Assembly (NCBI GenBank): GCA_946122785.1 | Contig: CAMGYJ010000011.1 | Coordinates: forward strand, 15,686,001 to 15,750,000 | Direction of reading: 5' to 3' | DNA from: Linum tenue | Taxonomy: Eukaryota; Streptophyta; Magnoliopsida; Malpighiales; Linaceae | Length of the DNA: 64,000 nucleotides | In this document: positions 1-11,048 of the stretch, piece by piece | Layout of the letters: the number at the start of each line of letters is the position of its first letter | Numbering within the stretch: the first letter of the stretch is position 1 | Position numbers and translations under genes: made by a program | The notes under the pieces: model-generated | Databases searched by the model: none | Told to the model about the DNA's origin: nothing | The model's input: the letters and a program-made list of their open reading frames with translations, nothing else

Positions 1-26
1 GGGCGGCGCGGCGGCGGCATCAGGGG

Positions 27-1101
27 TTGCTCATCCAGGGTTTGGTTCGTCCGGGCCCAACCTCAAGAGGTCTGTATGGGGAACCCGACGCTCCTGGTGG
101 GTACCCGGACCAGCAGGGCGGCTATCAGTGGTACTACAGCCCAGGAAATCCGAGCAGAGGGCAGGGATTCTCGCAGGGGTGGCCATGGAGGACACCGGGT
201 GAGGACATGTATGGGTCGTATCACCATACTTATGAAGGAGCTGATGGCATAGTTTTTCGAGCTAAACCTCCTACCATTGAGTTTCCAAAAATCAATGGGC
301 GAGTGGACGCAGGTCTCTGGTTGTACGCAGCTGAGAGATGGTAAAACCACCCGATTCCGGAGGAGAGGAAGGCCTATCTGGCATCCTTTTACTCAGAGGG
401 TGACGCACTTCAGTGGTGGGAGTGGATGGAGAGATCTTACGCGGCAGCTGAGACATTGATCACCTGGCCCATGTTTCAGGAGGAGCTCCATTACCAGTTT
501 GGAAAATCATAAGGGTGGGCACTGGAGCAGCTCGTGAAGTTGAAACAGACCGGCACTGTGGTCGATTATCGCTGAGTTCTTCAAGCTGGGTGACCAGTGC
601 AGGGGAGTACTAGAGGACACATTGGTTGGGTTTTGCATGGCGAGCCTCAAACCCGAGATAGTAGCGGCAGTTAGAGTATTCGAGCCGGATTCTCTGAAGA
701 CTGCTTTTCGTCTTCCAGGTCACAAAGAGGAAGAACTCGCCAGCTGGAGGAGCACCGTTGGCCGTTACACGAGGCCAAGTGGAGGGGGCAGAAGTAGTGG
801 AGCTGGTGGCAGCGGGGAAGGATCAGCGGCGGGAAGTGCCTCCGGAGCTAACACCAGGAGTGGGAATACGGCGCCAGTGACATGAGTGGGGCCGCGGCCC
901 ATACCAAATCGGTTCGTGTGGCTCTCTCCAGCTGAGATCGAGAAAAAGAGGCGGGACGGCAAGTGCTTCAATTGTGATGGCCGGTTCACCATTGGCCATC
1001 AATGCTCGAAGCCGAACCTGATGATGCTCGTCGGACGATGGGAAGAAGAAGCGGAGGACTCGGCTGAGGACGTAAGAAATGGCGAGGAGGAGACCCAGTG
1101 A
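27..1101 (+). pseudogene. Ty3/gypsy retrotransposon gag relic, frameshifted
   Basis: Pieces of one gag protein lie in three frames. First comes a segment containing IEFPKINGRVDAGLWLYAAE, then in another frame the capsid-like stretch around YLASFYSEGDALQWWEWMER (about 370-510). After a stop follows LVGFCMASLKPEIVAAVRVF (about 622-690), then a Gly/Ser-rich linker. Last is a nucleocapsid zinc knuckle, CFNCDGRFTIGHQC, near 960-1005. This order is typical of plant chromovirus-type gag, the structural protein that packages retrotransposon RNA. At least two frameshifts and an in-frame stop make it non-functional. No protease or polymerase follows on the right, so the pol region is deleted. The left end is cut by the window edge. 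Confidence 0.8.
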
Positions 1102-1560
1102 GCTAGAGGAACAACATTGGGGACAATGTTGCTTTTCGAAGAAAGCGAGGATGATGGAAACTTGCACTTTAGCATTTTGATTTATTGTCAGTTTATTGTT
1201 ATTTCGGATTATTTGGACTATTTCGGGAATTGGGGAATATTTAATAAGTCGGGTAGCAGTAGCGAATTATCCATTTTTATATAAACTACTTGTACATGGG
1301 ATTAGACCACTAAGCAAGATTAAACCTAAAACCTAATACTCAATCTCTCTTCCTCCTTCCGACCGACTCACTTCCCCCTTCTCCTTCCTCTCGGCAGACC
1401 GCCGTCATTCCCTTCCCTTCCTCTTCTTCTCATCCCAACCAAATCCCCATCCTTCCTTCATTTTCTGTTAACTAAGGATCAATCCCTAGTTGATCCCTTC
1501 TAATCCCAATCCCTAGATAGAACCCAATTTTCCGGGCTCTATCAACCTTGTCATAACTAA
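1102..1560 (+). other. Retroelement 3' tail or LTR-like stretch
   Basis: Right after the gag relic comes a stretch with GAACAACATTGGGGACAATG, a type of motif often seen in the 3' non-coding part of plant gypsy elements. It is followed by T-rich sequence and a CT-rich block (1340-1460). It is probably what remains of the 3' end of the same element after loss of pol. I could not place LTR edges or a target duplication. Confidence 0.35.
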
Positions 1561-3680
1561 TAAAAAATTGCATTGTCAAAAAGAGGATGGACTCTAATCA
1601 TTACAACATTCAAATAACAAATTTCATCAACTGCCTCAATCTTTCACTTCTCTATTCTCTAATCTAAAAATTTATTAATAGAACTATATAAGTACTATGT
1701 AGAGGATATATTCATAACAACATAAATTATATCCATTGTTCTCTAGATCCACACTAGTTCTATTGAATGTAGCTACCTAAGTTGACCTAAGAAATAAGCA
1801 AAAATGTCCTCAACCCGATAAGAAAAAGCTGGATGTAGACTTAAAGATCTCTATGCACAACTCACACCATAGGAATCAGTAGCAAAATATTTTCAAACAC
1901 AAAAGAGAACTGAAAAATTTCTCATTCCTGGAATTAACATCATGCAAAAGACACCCCACGTAAACAGATGCAAGTATATTTTTGCTAAAAGTTGAAGCAG
2001 CAAAAAATTGATTGCGAAAATGTTATGCATTAATATGATATAAGTTAAAGGTTGATGACATTCCAATTTTCTCCTCGAACCCTTAAAATTTTGCAGGTAA
2101 GAATAGCAATCTTAGCATATACATTGAGGAAGGAAAACTAAAAATAATAAATTTACTTCTGGATGAGCAAAAGGGATAAGCTCGAGGAAGGGGGTTTTCA
2201 TCAAATACCCGCCTATGCATATTCCTGTAATTCAAAGAGGAGCAACTTCATACCAGTAAACTACATGAATGCCAATCAGCTAGATCAATTCCATATGAAT
2301 AGTAATCAAGTAATCAAACTATGCATTTTGTCAGATGATATCATGTTCATACTATATCTAAGCGAAAAATTAGACCATTATCGTAAAAATAATAATATTG
2401 AACTCACGGGGAGTTACTTCTGTATGAACAGCTAGAGGGCGAAACCCTGATGACCTCGGAGCCAGAAACTAAAATGTAGGCTTTGGAGAAGGCAATAGAA
2501 CCCTAAATTTAACTACAATCAAACACAATTCACCAAGATCTGAGAGTCAACTACGTAGAGAGAACACTTGAAGAGCATATCGGAACTGCTCCAAGCAAGT
2601 TGAAGACAAACAATAATTTTAAGATTTGGTCATTATAATAGCCTTCAAGTATTGATAATTCTGAGAACTATCATTGCCCAATCCCCACTTATATTACTAT
2701 GTAGCCATAGTAGTAAGTTGTATAATGACGAAATGTTACAAAGAAAACTTCAGAAACAACCAATGTAACTAAATATTGAAATTAACAACTGATAAAACTT
2801 AAAGCTCTCTATTAGTTTAAACATACCTCTTAGTAACTACTATGCAATCGAGTATATATGATTTTTAGGCGTTGAATATGAAAATTATAGATGGCTCACA
2901 AATGAAGACCCAACAGCTGAAGGTAGCACCAGAAAACCAAAATAGAAAAAGAGAGAAGGAAAAGGGTGAGAAACAGTTAAACAACGGAAAAGCCTGCATA
3001 GGAATACCTCGCTAGCTCTAGGGACTCTCTGTCACTAGAAACAACCCTTTAGAAAAATTCAAAACCCTGAGATATCAAGCAAACCCCCACAACACTAATG
3101 TATGGCATGCCTATTTTTCAACAAGTTTGTCCAATTCAAACTTCAAAATGAAATTCAAGCATTGGAATACTTTTAAATAAACGGAATTTTCAACATTAAA
3201 TCAAAATTCACAATCATTAAGAGTTAATGCAAAGACATACATTTCTTAGGCCAATCACAACAATTAAGCACAACTTTTAGTTGAAAAGAACAACTGAGCA
3301 TTTAACTAAACAATATAGTAGAGTGGATACAATCTGCTTCCTACTAATGATATAAAATCGGTACCATCATTGTATCCTAACCTGCCATTTATGATGGTTA
3401 CTTTGAAATACAGCTGCATTATGAAACCAACCTTAATCCAAAATCTTCATATTTCACTTTGAAGGTTCCATTTTCAAAAATTAGAAAGTTTAATATATCA
3501 AATCACTCATTTGAAAAATCTGAAACCACTATTATCAATTATTACCCCAACTCTTTTAATCAACTTATTCGGCTATAACTCTTGTTTAATCAATTAATAT
3601 TAATTTTTTTATCTTTTATACAAATGAATGGTGCATGTAATCTATATGGATTATGGAGGTATATATATATATATGGTGAT
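1561..3680. other. AT-rich stretch with no recognised gene
   Basis: About 2.1 kb of AT-rich sequence. Open frames are short and none (for example 90 codons at 2163-2435) resembles a known family. A (TA)n tract at 3660-3674 is the target of the MITE that follows. I see no tRNA, rRNA or clear exon. Confidence 0.5.
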
Positions 3681-3946
3681 GACTGGTGTACGTCAGGCGT
3701 ATACTATACGTCAGGTGATCTAGCCGTTAGATGTGGTTAGATGAGCTCCGGCCGATCTCAACGGTCAATTTTTGTTTTTCATTAAATCAAACTTCGGGTT
3801 AGGGTTTAGAAAATCGGTGCCTGGGGTTTATCCATTAGAGGTTAGGGTATAGTATCATACCCCAAACTCGATTTAATTCATGGTCTAGATAGAGATATCT
3901 CACTAGTAGTACCTGACGTATAGTATACCCCTGACGCACACCAGTC
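3681..3946. mobile_element. MITE with 36-bp terminal inverted repeats
   Basis: The left end (3681-3716, starting GACTGGTGTACGTCAGG) is the reverse complement of the right end (3911-3946) with only two mismatches over 36 bp. Weaker similarity continues outward into flanking TA-rich DNA, so the insertion was into a (TA)n tract. The interior shares the block GAGGTTAGGGTATAGTATC with the neighbouring foldback element at 3993-4355, so the two are related. There is no coding capacity. The superfamily is uncertain; the TA target would suit Tc1/mariner or PIF types. Confidence 0.8.
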
Positions 3947-3952
3947 TGACCA

Positions 3953-3986
<34 letters not shown>

Positions 3987-3992
3987 GGCAAA

Positions 3993-4355
3993 GGCTAGCG
4001 TACGTCCGGGCGTACGCTAGCCTACCGTACGCCCAATTGAGTTTTGCTATTTAGACAAAGAATTAATCGGAGTTTGGGACATGATACTATACCCTAACCC
4101 CTAATGGGTGAATCCCAGTCCCCAATTCACTAACCCAAAGCACGAGATACGTTTAATCTTAAAAATGAAAATCAACGATTCTGATTCGTCGAAATTTTCA
4201 TTGGTTTTCATTTTAAGATTAAACGAACCTCATGGTTTGGGCTAGAAAATTAGTGACTGGGGTTCACCCATTAGAGGTTAGGGTATAGTATCGTGCCCCA
4301 AACTCCGATTAATTCATGATCTAAATAGCAAAACTCAATGGGGCGTACGGTAGGA
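3993..4355. mobile_element. Foldback MITE with arms of about 165 bp
   Basis: Almost the whole element is a hairpin. The left arm from about 4021 (CCTACCGTACGCCC, then the block around CTATACCCTAACCCCTAATG) is complementary to the right arm ending near 4355. The spacer is under 30 bp. Outside the left arm there is an extra 12-bp palindrome, GGCTAGCGTACG with a 6-nt loop, at 3993-4022. TA-rich DNA flanks the left side. The arms share their core with the MITE at 3681-3946. A transcript through here would fold into long double-stranded RNA. Confidence 0.8.
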
Positions 4356-4384
4356 TATATCCGCCCCAAAGGTCTGAAGACACG

Positions 4385-4761
4385 TTATATATCACACCTA
4401 AAATAAAAATACTAAAAATTGCCAAATATAGTTATTAGAGACAAATATTTGTGTCTCCATATACTATTTTTACAAGCAAATAAAATTCTTGAAGAGCTAT
4501 TATTACAAACCAACATATCTGCTTCTGTAAATGCATTACCTATAAAAAAAAGAGACTTCTATTTGTAAAATTAGAAACAAAAATATTTGCTTCCATTACT
4601 AGAGACAAATGATATTTGCATCTACATTTGTCTCTAAAAGGAAATAGAGACATAGGCATCCAATGCAAATAAGTTATCTGACTCAAAAGATATATAGAAT
4701 TGAATAAAAGACATTTTGAAGCAAATAATCTCAGTTCCTAAAGCCAAGTTTTCTTGTAGTG
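4385..4761 (-). mobile_element. CACTA (En/Spm) transposon terminus
   Basis: The plus strand ends with AGCCAAGTTTTCTTGTAGTG at 4742-4761. Its reverse complement begins CACTACAAGAAAA, the conserved terminal inverted repeat of plant CACTA transposons. Inside this end, from about 4437, the motif AGAGACAAAT(A)TTTG recurs in both orientations (about 4437, 4600, 4628 and 4647), as expected for subterminal transposase-binding repeats. The terminus abuts a Ty3/gypsy reverse-transcriptase fragment, so the transposon inserted there. I could not find the matching other end to the left. Confidence 0.75.
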
Positions 4762-4966
4762 TTCTCCTCCTTCAACTTGTGTATGACCAACCTCAAATGA
4801 TTTTCATGCTCTTCCTGACTCCTAGAGTATATTAGAATGTCATCGATGAAAACAATGACGAACTTGTCTAAATACTCACGGAGAACTCGGTTCATGAAGG
4901 CTGTTGGAGCATTGGTCAGCCCAAACGGCATAACCAAAAACTCGTAGTGACCATACTGAGATTAAT
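4762..4966 (-). pseudogene. Ty3/gypsy reverse transcriptase fragment
   Basis: The minus strand reads [19 protein letters not shown] and continues to the catalytic segment [14 protein letters not shown]. These are the RT palm motifs of plant Ty3/gypsy polymerases; the catalytic box is FIDD in place of the common YxDD. Only about 68 codons remain. The C-terminal side is cut by the CACTA terminus at 4761 and the N-terminal side fades into AT-rich sequence. It is a dead fragment. Whether it belongs to the same element as the gag relic at the window start is not known; the strands are opposite. Confidence 0.85.
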
Positions 4967-5684
4967 TTTCCTTCGTCACTATTCCGCAAAATTTTCCGTC
5001 CTCCTAGCTTAGTCCCAAAATTTTTTAAAAGAAGGGCCTTAACTCATCTTAACTAATTTAATAATCCTTTGCATAAATCTCATAAAAATTCTTATGAATT
5101 TTTCAAATATTCCTTACCTCCCAAAACTACAAATTCTTACTTCTAATAACTCAAAACATAAATCAAAATTATTAACTATAATTTACACCATAATTAACCA
5201 CTTCTTATTTAATTTAACATAACTAATTTTGAAGTCATGCTACAAATGCCTTAAATTCTGGTTCTCAATTTTCTAACATAGATGCAATATTTTAGTTTCA
5301 TCTAAAATTAACAATTTAATAAATAAATTCGTACAGTAATTTAGTAAATTAAAACCGACATCATCTCAATTTCTATAACTAGCAATCGACTCCAAAAATG
5401 ACCAAAACATTTTCTGGACAAACATGCGTGTATATATCTTCGAATAAAATTATATGAGGCTTTAAAACGAGCTTAGGGACAGACGGGAGTCGAGAATCTT
5501 ACTACTACTACTCTAGATGAAAAAAGCTATTGTCGACGATGGTGATGGCGATATTGTGGTTGGGCTTCCGGGACAAGGGTATTGGTCGGCACTGCTCTCG
5601 TGGAAAGGACGTGCACGTGATATTATTGTGAAGGGGGAGGTTTAATATTATAGGGGTGGGAAGGATGGGGCTATGATCAGTTGA
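4967..5684. other. AT-rich spacer, no gene recognised
   Basis: AT-rich sequence without open frames of note. A short GC-richer patch at 5510-5640 has no recognisable coding content. Confidence 0.4.
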
Positions 5685-7262
5685 TTAGGGCTCCTTTAGT
5701 CCCATTACTACTCAATTTCAGTCATTGAAACTCATTAAAATTTAATGGTTCATATTTATCTAGTTTAATAAGGGTAAGGTGGTAATTACTAATTACCTCA
5801 TTTATTTATTTAACAATTAAAATAAAATAAAAAAGAGCGTTGCCCCTCCGCCCTCCCCGCCCGCGACCATCGTTCCTTTTCTGAGAATTTCTCCCGGCGG
5901 TGGGATTTTGTGTTAGAGACGGCAGGCGATGATTTTCCGGCAACAGTGTTGGATTTGTGATGTTTGTCGACCTATTTTGTAATGTTTATAAGTATGGTTT
6001 GTAATGTTTATTATTCTTGTTTGCCATCTTTCTCGATTACATTTTCTAATGTTTATATGACAATTTTGTATATATTGTAATTTGTAATGTTTGTTTGTCT
6101 AGTTTGTATACTTTTATGTTATGATTTGTATATCTTGTATTCATTGGTTTGTAATACAAGTTTAATGATTTGTATTGTAAGTAGTGATATTCTGTTTGTA
6201 ATGTTTATCCGTTTCTTTTGTAATGTTTTTAAGTTTTTTATTTTTGTCCACCAAGTTTGTCATTTTTTCCAACCATGTTTGTAATGTTTTTCTACTAAAA
6301 AATAACCTGGTTGACTTTGTAATGTTTGTTTGTTTAGTTTGTAATATTTGTTCTTCTAGTTTGTTATGGATAGTTTGTAATGGTTATCAATCTGCTTCAT
6401 AATATTTTATAGGATTGATTTGTAAACATCATAATTTATAATAAAAAGATAGTGACAAAGTACGCAAAACATAGTAAGAGTACAAAGTATTAGTACTTAC
6501 AATACAAACCGGCATGACTTGCATCACTAATCAATACATATAAAGTATTCAAAATTAATATTACCAAACATACAAACTATACAAATCATACTGACATTAT
6601 GTACAAAAATACTAACAATACAAACTGACAACACTTGCATTACAAATCATTTTCTTCCCTCGGACGACTACGATGCCGAGAGATCCGTGGCCGCCGCCGA
6701 CTCTCTCTACTGCCGTCACCACCTCTTTCTCTCCCTCGCCACACTGCCTCTCTCTCCTCCACCATCAACTCTCACAACGACGACCAGGTCTGCTTTCTTT
6801 CTCTCCAACGTTGACGCCTCTTTCGCGATCTCCTTTCCCTCTCTCAACCGTCGTCGGCGCCGTCGAGGTCTCCCTTCTCTCTCTCCATCGTCATCGTCGC
6901 CCCTTTCTCTTCCATTGTCGCCATCTTTTTCTCCCCCGTCGCAGCTTTTCACTCTCTCATGTGGGCAGCGCTGGCAACACAGAAGAAGACAAATTGAAGG
7001 GGGAAGTTAAAATGAATTTTTTCATAATTCCAGAATTGCCCCTCTCAGTATTTAATTGCACCCTGCTCTTTCCAAAATTCAAAATGACTATTGTGCCTTT
7101 TGTGTAATTTGTTAAGTTCCATCGTAATATCAATGAGAACTAAAAATGCTAACTCTCAGTTATAACGGTGTTGAGTTTCGACATAAAATGAGGAAGTTAT
7201 GGACGTTTTAACTGAGTTTCGGATTAAACTCACCTTACCCGTAATTAGGAAACGCCCAAAAT
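5685..7262. mobile_element. Candidate DNA transposon with inverted subterminal repeat arrays
   Basis: Between about 5940 and 6420 the motif TTTGTAATGTTT occurs roughly fifteen times with small changes. From about 6470 to 6650 the complementary form (AATACAAAC, ATTACAAAT) recurs. Clusters of one motif in opposite orientation near two ends are typical of transposase-binding subterminal regions. The outer edges near 5700 and 7255 show only weak inverted similarity, and I found no clear target duplication, so the limits are approximate. A CT-rich segment (6670-6960) carries overlapping Ser/Pro/Leu-rich open frames that look like composition artefacts. Confidence 0.4.
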
Positions 7263-7601
7263 AACCAGGGCAATTAAACCCTAAGAAACCCCCAACCCTA
7301 CTCGGCTACGCCTGGACATTTAAATACCCCTAAAAGAAAAGAAAAGGTTGCACCGCCGCCAAAAGTAGAAGCCGGAAATGAGAGAAGGGATCAGGTTTCC
7401 GTAGCCTGGACGGGGTGTTGATTTCTAAAAATCAACTGGTATAAAGGTACTCGTGGCTTCACTCTCTCAATTTAGTGGTGATTCTGATGTTGTGGTGCCC
7501 AGGGAATTAGAGGAAACCATTAGCTGATTCTAGGAATTCCGCATCGAAAGCAGTTAGTCGACGTGAGCATGCTTAAGTTGAATTAGATTGGAATTGGAAT
7601 G

Positions 7602-8222
7602 TGTTAAAACGCTATGTGACCAATTCCATATCCACAACTAACAGTAATCAAATGATTGAGACATAGATTGTATTGTACCAAGAGAAAGTTCTTTGATTAA
7701 GCAGGGAAGAGAATTTGATAACACAATAGGCTCAAATTCAGGGTTCTAGGAACGAAAACAAAACCAAATCAAGAGACAAATTCAATGGAAAGGAAGTAGT
7801 AGCAGAAGCCACGCCCAGATAAGCTTGAGTTCCTGGCTACAAGCCCCAAATCAAGCTATCCAGACACAAACACCGAACCCAATCCAAAGACTCCCAAAGA
7901 ACCAACCTATTCTTACTAAGTCGAGGAAACTGTTAACCTTTCTAATGTTAGGAGCGATCTTTATATAGGCAAAGCAGCTTCATTCCTCAGTCTCTTTCTT
8001 CTTCAATGTTCTTTACCGTTAGTAATCAAGGAAGAGAGCTGATGCACGATTGCCCAGTAGAGCTCCTTCATTCGACTGTTTCGGTTTTAATGATGGAGAA
8101 TGTAGGCGAAGACGCGCCTTAGGGATCTTGACGAGATCAAATGAGACGCTGCACTTCCGGTGGGCTTTTGTGGCACAGTGGGCTTCTTGGTTCAGCGGGT
8201 CAGGATGAGGCAAGGCCCAACA
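7602..8222 (-). repeat. 3' LTR of the first copia element
   Basis: 621 bp, bounded by TGTTAA and CAACA on the plus strand, nearly identical to 12726-13346. The outer flank is GAATG. Confidence 0.95.
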
Positions 8223-8234
8223 ATCTCCCCCTGC
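8223..8234 (-). other. Polypurine tract of the first copia element
   Basis: The minus strand reads GCAGGGGGAGAT directly before the 3' LTR. This is the usual copia primer for plus-strand DNA synthesis. Confidence 0.9.
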
Positions 8235-8519
8235 GTTCAAGCCTCCAATTCTGCACACATTCATTCATACAACGTTCTGCAGATTATCCATTAGCAAGAC
8301 AGACATTTATTCCAAGAAGTGATATCACATAGCAATCAAGATAAGCTTAGATCATTATGGTCTTTAAAACACGAAACATATATAATAGACCATTATGGTC
8401 AGAAATCACACACATAATGAGACTCAATATTTAGCAGACTATTGTTCATTTTATTTCTCTAAGACTGTTTTCTTAGAGATCCAATCCAAAATGACATTTC
8501 CCTGACTTCTCCTTAGACT

Positions 8520-9095
8520 TCATTCTTCAGCATTCTGAGTTTCAACATTGCTCTGTGTCTCCCCCTGAGTTCCAGCCAATTCTTTCATCTCATTCTCTTC
8601 CTGAATTCCAGCTTCTCCTTCCATTAAATCCCTTTCGAGATCTTCAGCAAATAGTCTAATGTCCTTCTCAGAGATAGACTCAGGTGCCAGTTCTGCCACT
8701 TCTTCTTCAAAGGAGATGATGAGGTTTTTACACACAGAGGAGGAGGATTCCCCAAGTTTCAGGGATTTGGACATGGATTTGGAGAAGGGTCTGGTTGGTT
8801 TGGTTTTCCTAGCTGTAGTATCTCCCCCTTTCGAAGGCTGAGGATCAATTCCAATGAACTTAAGAGCAGTAATGGGAGGGATGGAAATGGATGATTCCAC
8901 AATGGAGTAGCCATCGAGGGAGATACCAAGGTTGGATATGAGCAGAGTGATGAAGCCACCATAGGGAAGGCGCCCACCAAGGTGAGCATCAGCACTTCGA
9001 ACCAGGGAACCAAACAGCAGTTGGGAGTAATTGATTTTTCGACCAGTGAGGGCATTGGACAGAATCCAGAGGTCAATCTTGTTTAAGTCCATACA
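8520..9095 (-). CDS. Extra 3' ORF in copia element, Transposase_32-like domain
   Basis: The frame is open to 9188, but only the part below about 9095 is distinct from reverse transcriptase. It reads IDLWILSNALTGRKINYSQ, then LPYGGFITLLISNLGIS, then a Ser/Lys- and Glu-rich acidic tail ending near 8520. The first part resembles the plant 'putative plant transposon protein' domain (PF20167 type) found in many plant retroelement ORFs; I assign it from memory of the pattern. It occupies the place where the rest of RT and RNase H should be, fused out of frame to the RT fragment at about 9095. Sireviruses may carry an extra (env-like) ORF downstream of RNase H, so this may be the remains of such an ORF brought in by deletion. 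Function unknown. Confidence 0.55.
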   Translation of the reverse strand, partial: CMDLNKIDLWILSNALTGRKINYSQLLFGSLVRSADAHLGGRLPYGGFITLLISNLGISLDGYSIVESSISIPPITALKFIGIDPQPSKGGDTTARKTKPTRPFSKSMSKSLKLGESSSSVCKNLIISFEEEVAELAPESISEKDIRLFAEDLERDLMEGEAGIQEENEMKELAGTQGETQSNVETQNAEE

Positions 9096-9948
9096 GAGCT
9101 TTTGACAGCTTGAATACATGATTAGGGAATTTACTATCAGTAAATCCAGGAATTTGTTCAACATATACATCCTCCTTGATTTCACCATTTAAAAATGCAC
9201 TTTTAACGTCCATTTGAAACAGTTTTATGTTCATGTAACTAGCATAGGCACACAGAAGTCTAATTGATTCTAGGCGAGCAACAGGGGCAAAGGTCTCATC
9301 ATAATCTATGCCCTCCTCCTGATTATATCCTTGGGCAACTAGACGAGCTTTGTTTTTAATAATAAAGCCTAGTTCATCTGACTTGTTTCGAAAAATCCAC
9401 TTAGTTCCTATGACAGTGATGCCAACAGGTCGAGGGACTAGTTCCCATACTTTTAGTCTAATGAAATGAGAAAGTTCCTCTTGCATGGCAAGTAACCACT
9501 CTTCATCTAGGATTGCTTCTTTAAAGTTCTTAGGTTCAAATAGGGAAACAAAAGCATACTGACCTGGGATGTACTTACCTCTAGTGTGAATGGGATCAGA
9601 GAGGTTACCAATGATCTGTGAAGGAGGATGCCTCTTCCTGATGTGGGCAGGAGCCTCTTGATTCTCACCGAGAGCTACATCTTGAGAGGCTGAGTCAGCC
9701 GCAGGAGAGCCTCTTGATTTCTGTACTATCTGTCTCACAGGAAGATCTTAGAGGCAAGAAATCATAGTTGTTAATATCAGAAGACAGAGGAAGGGAAAGA
9801 TGAGATGAGTCAAGACGAATGTGCACTGATTCTTCAACCTTTCTAGATCTTTTATTAAAAACTCTATATGCTTGCCCTTTAGATGAGTATCCTAGGAAAA
9901 TGCCAACATCAGACCTAGCATCAAACTTCCCAAGAGAGTCTTTTGTGT
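9093..9948 (-). pseudogene. Copia reverse transcriptase, N-terminal half only
   Basis: The minus strand encodes the start of an RVT_2-type polymerase: EEWLLAMQEELSHFIRLKVW, then GTKWIFRNKSDELG, RLVAQGYNQEEGIDYDETFA and QMDVKSAFLNGEIKEDVYVE, ending SKALYGLKQ. Upstream (9740-9948), in other frames, are remains of the integrase C-terminal linker, including DARSDVGIFLGYSSKGQA. The catalytic YVDD box and the whole RNase H domain are missing, because sequence after GLKQ is replaced by the unrelated frame described at 8520-9095. It cannot work as a polymerase. Confidence 0.9.
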
Positions 9949-10614
9949 TTAGTATAAAGCATTTTGAACCAAATAAGGTGTTCTGTTAACAGATTTACTA
10001 ATGGTGGTTCGATTTATGACATAGCAGGCAGTGTTAACTGCTTCTCCCCAAAGATACTTGGGACAATCAAATTCTAACAACATGGTTCTAGCTGTTTCAA
10101 TAAGAGACCTATTTTTCCTTTCCACGACACCATTTTGTTGAGGGGTTTTAGGAGCAGATAGAGTGTGGAGAATCCCGAACTCATCACAGAAATTGCTAAA
10201 ATCATCATTGATGAATTCACCACCATTATCACTTCTAATTGATTTAACATGACTTCTATATTGATTTTGTACAAGTATAATGAATGACTTAAATTTTAAG
10301 AAGGCTTCATCCTTTGATGATAGAAAGTGCACCCAAGTGAACCTGGAGAAGTCATCAACAATAACCAGAACATAGGATTTTCCACCAAGACTTTGAATAT
10401 TAGTGGGACCGAAAAGATCCATGTGTAACAGTTCAAATGTTGATTCAGTTGTAACATTGTGTTTACTTTTGAATGATTTCTTGTGATGCTTTTCTAGAAT
10501 GCAGGCTTCACAGGTGAAATTATCAGAGGCCTTGATGAGAGGCAGACCTCTGACCAAATTTAATTTAGACAGTTTAGCCAGGCGTGACATACTCATGTGA
10601 CCTAGTTTTCTATG
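9949..10614 (-). pseudogene. Copia integrase
   Basis: The frame starts just after a stop at 10615-10617 with HRKLGHMSM (GAG_pre-integrase), followed by the second half of the zinc site CEACILEKHHKKSF. The catalytic core is readable: HMDLFGP, IRSDNGGEF and QQNGVVERKN supply the D-D-E residues. Integrase inserts retrotransposon cDNA into host DNA. The stop before HRKLGH looks like a single-base TGG-to-TAG change, since CWHRKLGH is the expected motif. The frame is lost after NRTPYLVQN through a short deletion. Confidence 0.9.
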
Positions 10615-11031
10615 CTAGCTAACAGCAGAATCAGATATGGAACTAAGGAAAATGTTTTCGGAGAGATCCAATGTGGATAGGTCAACAGTATAAACATTAT
10701 TGATCTTATTTCCCTTAAAGATCAAGGTATTATCGGAGATTCGTTCAATAATGCAACTAAATGGATCAAATATCACACGATAAGTTGATCCACAAATCTG
10801 ACTGATTGAGAGAAGATTGTGTTTTAATCCATCTACATAAAGAACATCTTCAATTATAAGAGAAGAATTACTACTAATAGTACCCTTACCAACAACAGAA
10901 GCACAGTTATTATTACCATAGAAAACTTTACCTCCCTTTTTAGGATTAAGAAATGTAAATAGGTCTTTATTACCAGTCATGTGATGGGAGCATCCAGAGT
11001 CTAAGTACCAGATATTTGCTCCTTTATTAAT
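10615..11031 (-). pseudogene. Copia protease region
   Basis: The minus strand reads ANIWYLDSGCSHHMTGN; DSG is the aspartic protease active site of copia elements (10993-11001). The region continues through LKHNLLSISQICGSTYRVIF to a stop at 10615. It is in a different frame from gag, which ends at 11049. Plant copia elements usually have one gag-pol frame, so this is probably an indel. Confidence 0.85.
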
Positions 11032-11048
11032 CTAAAATGAAAAAAAAC

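Noticed and set aside
2163..2435. 90-codon open frame in AT-rich DNA
   Set aside because: Composition follows the background and no motif is seen.
6673..7107. Overlapping open frames of 144 and 107 codons rich in Ser, Pro and Leu
   Set aside because: They arise from CT-rich simple sequence read in several frames at once; no domain, and a similar-length frame is open on the other strand.
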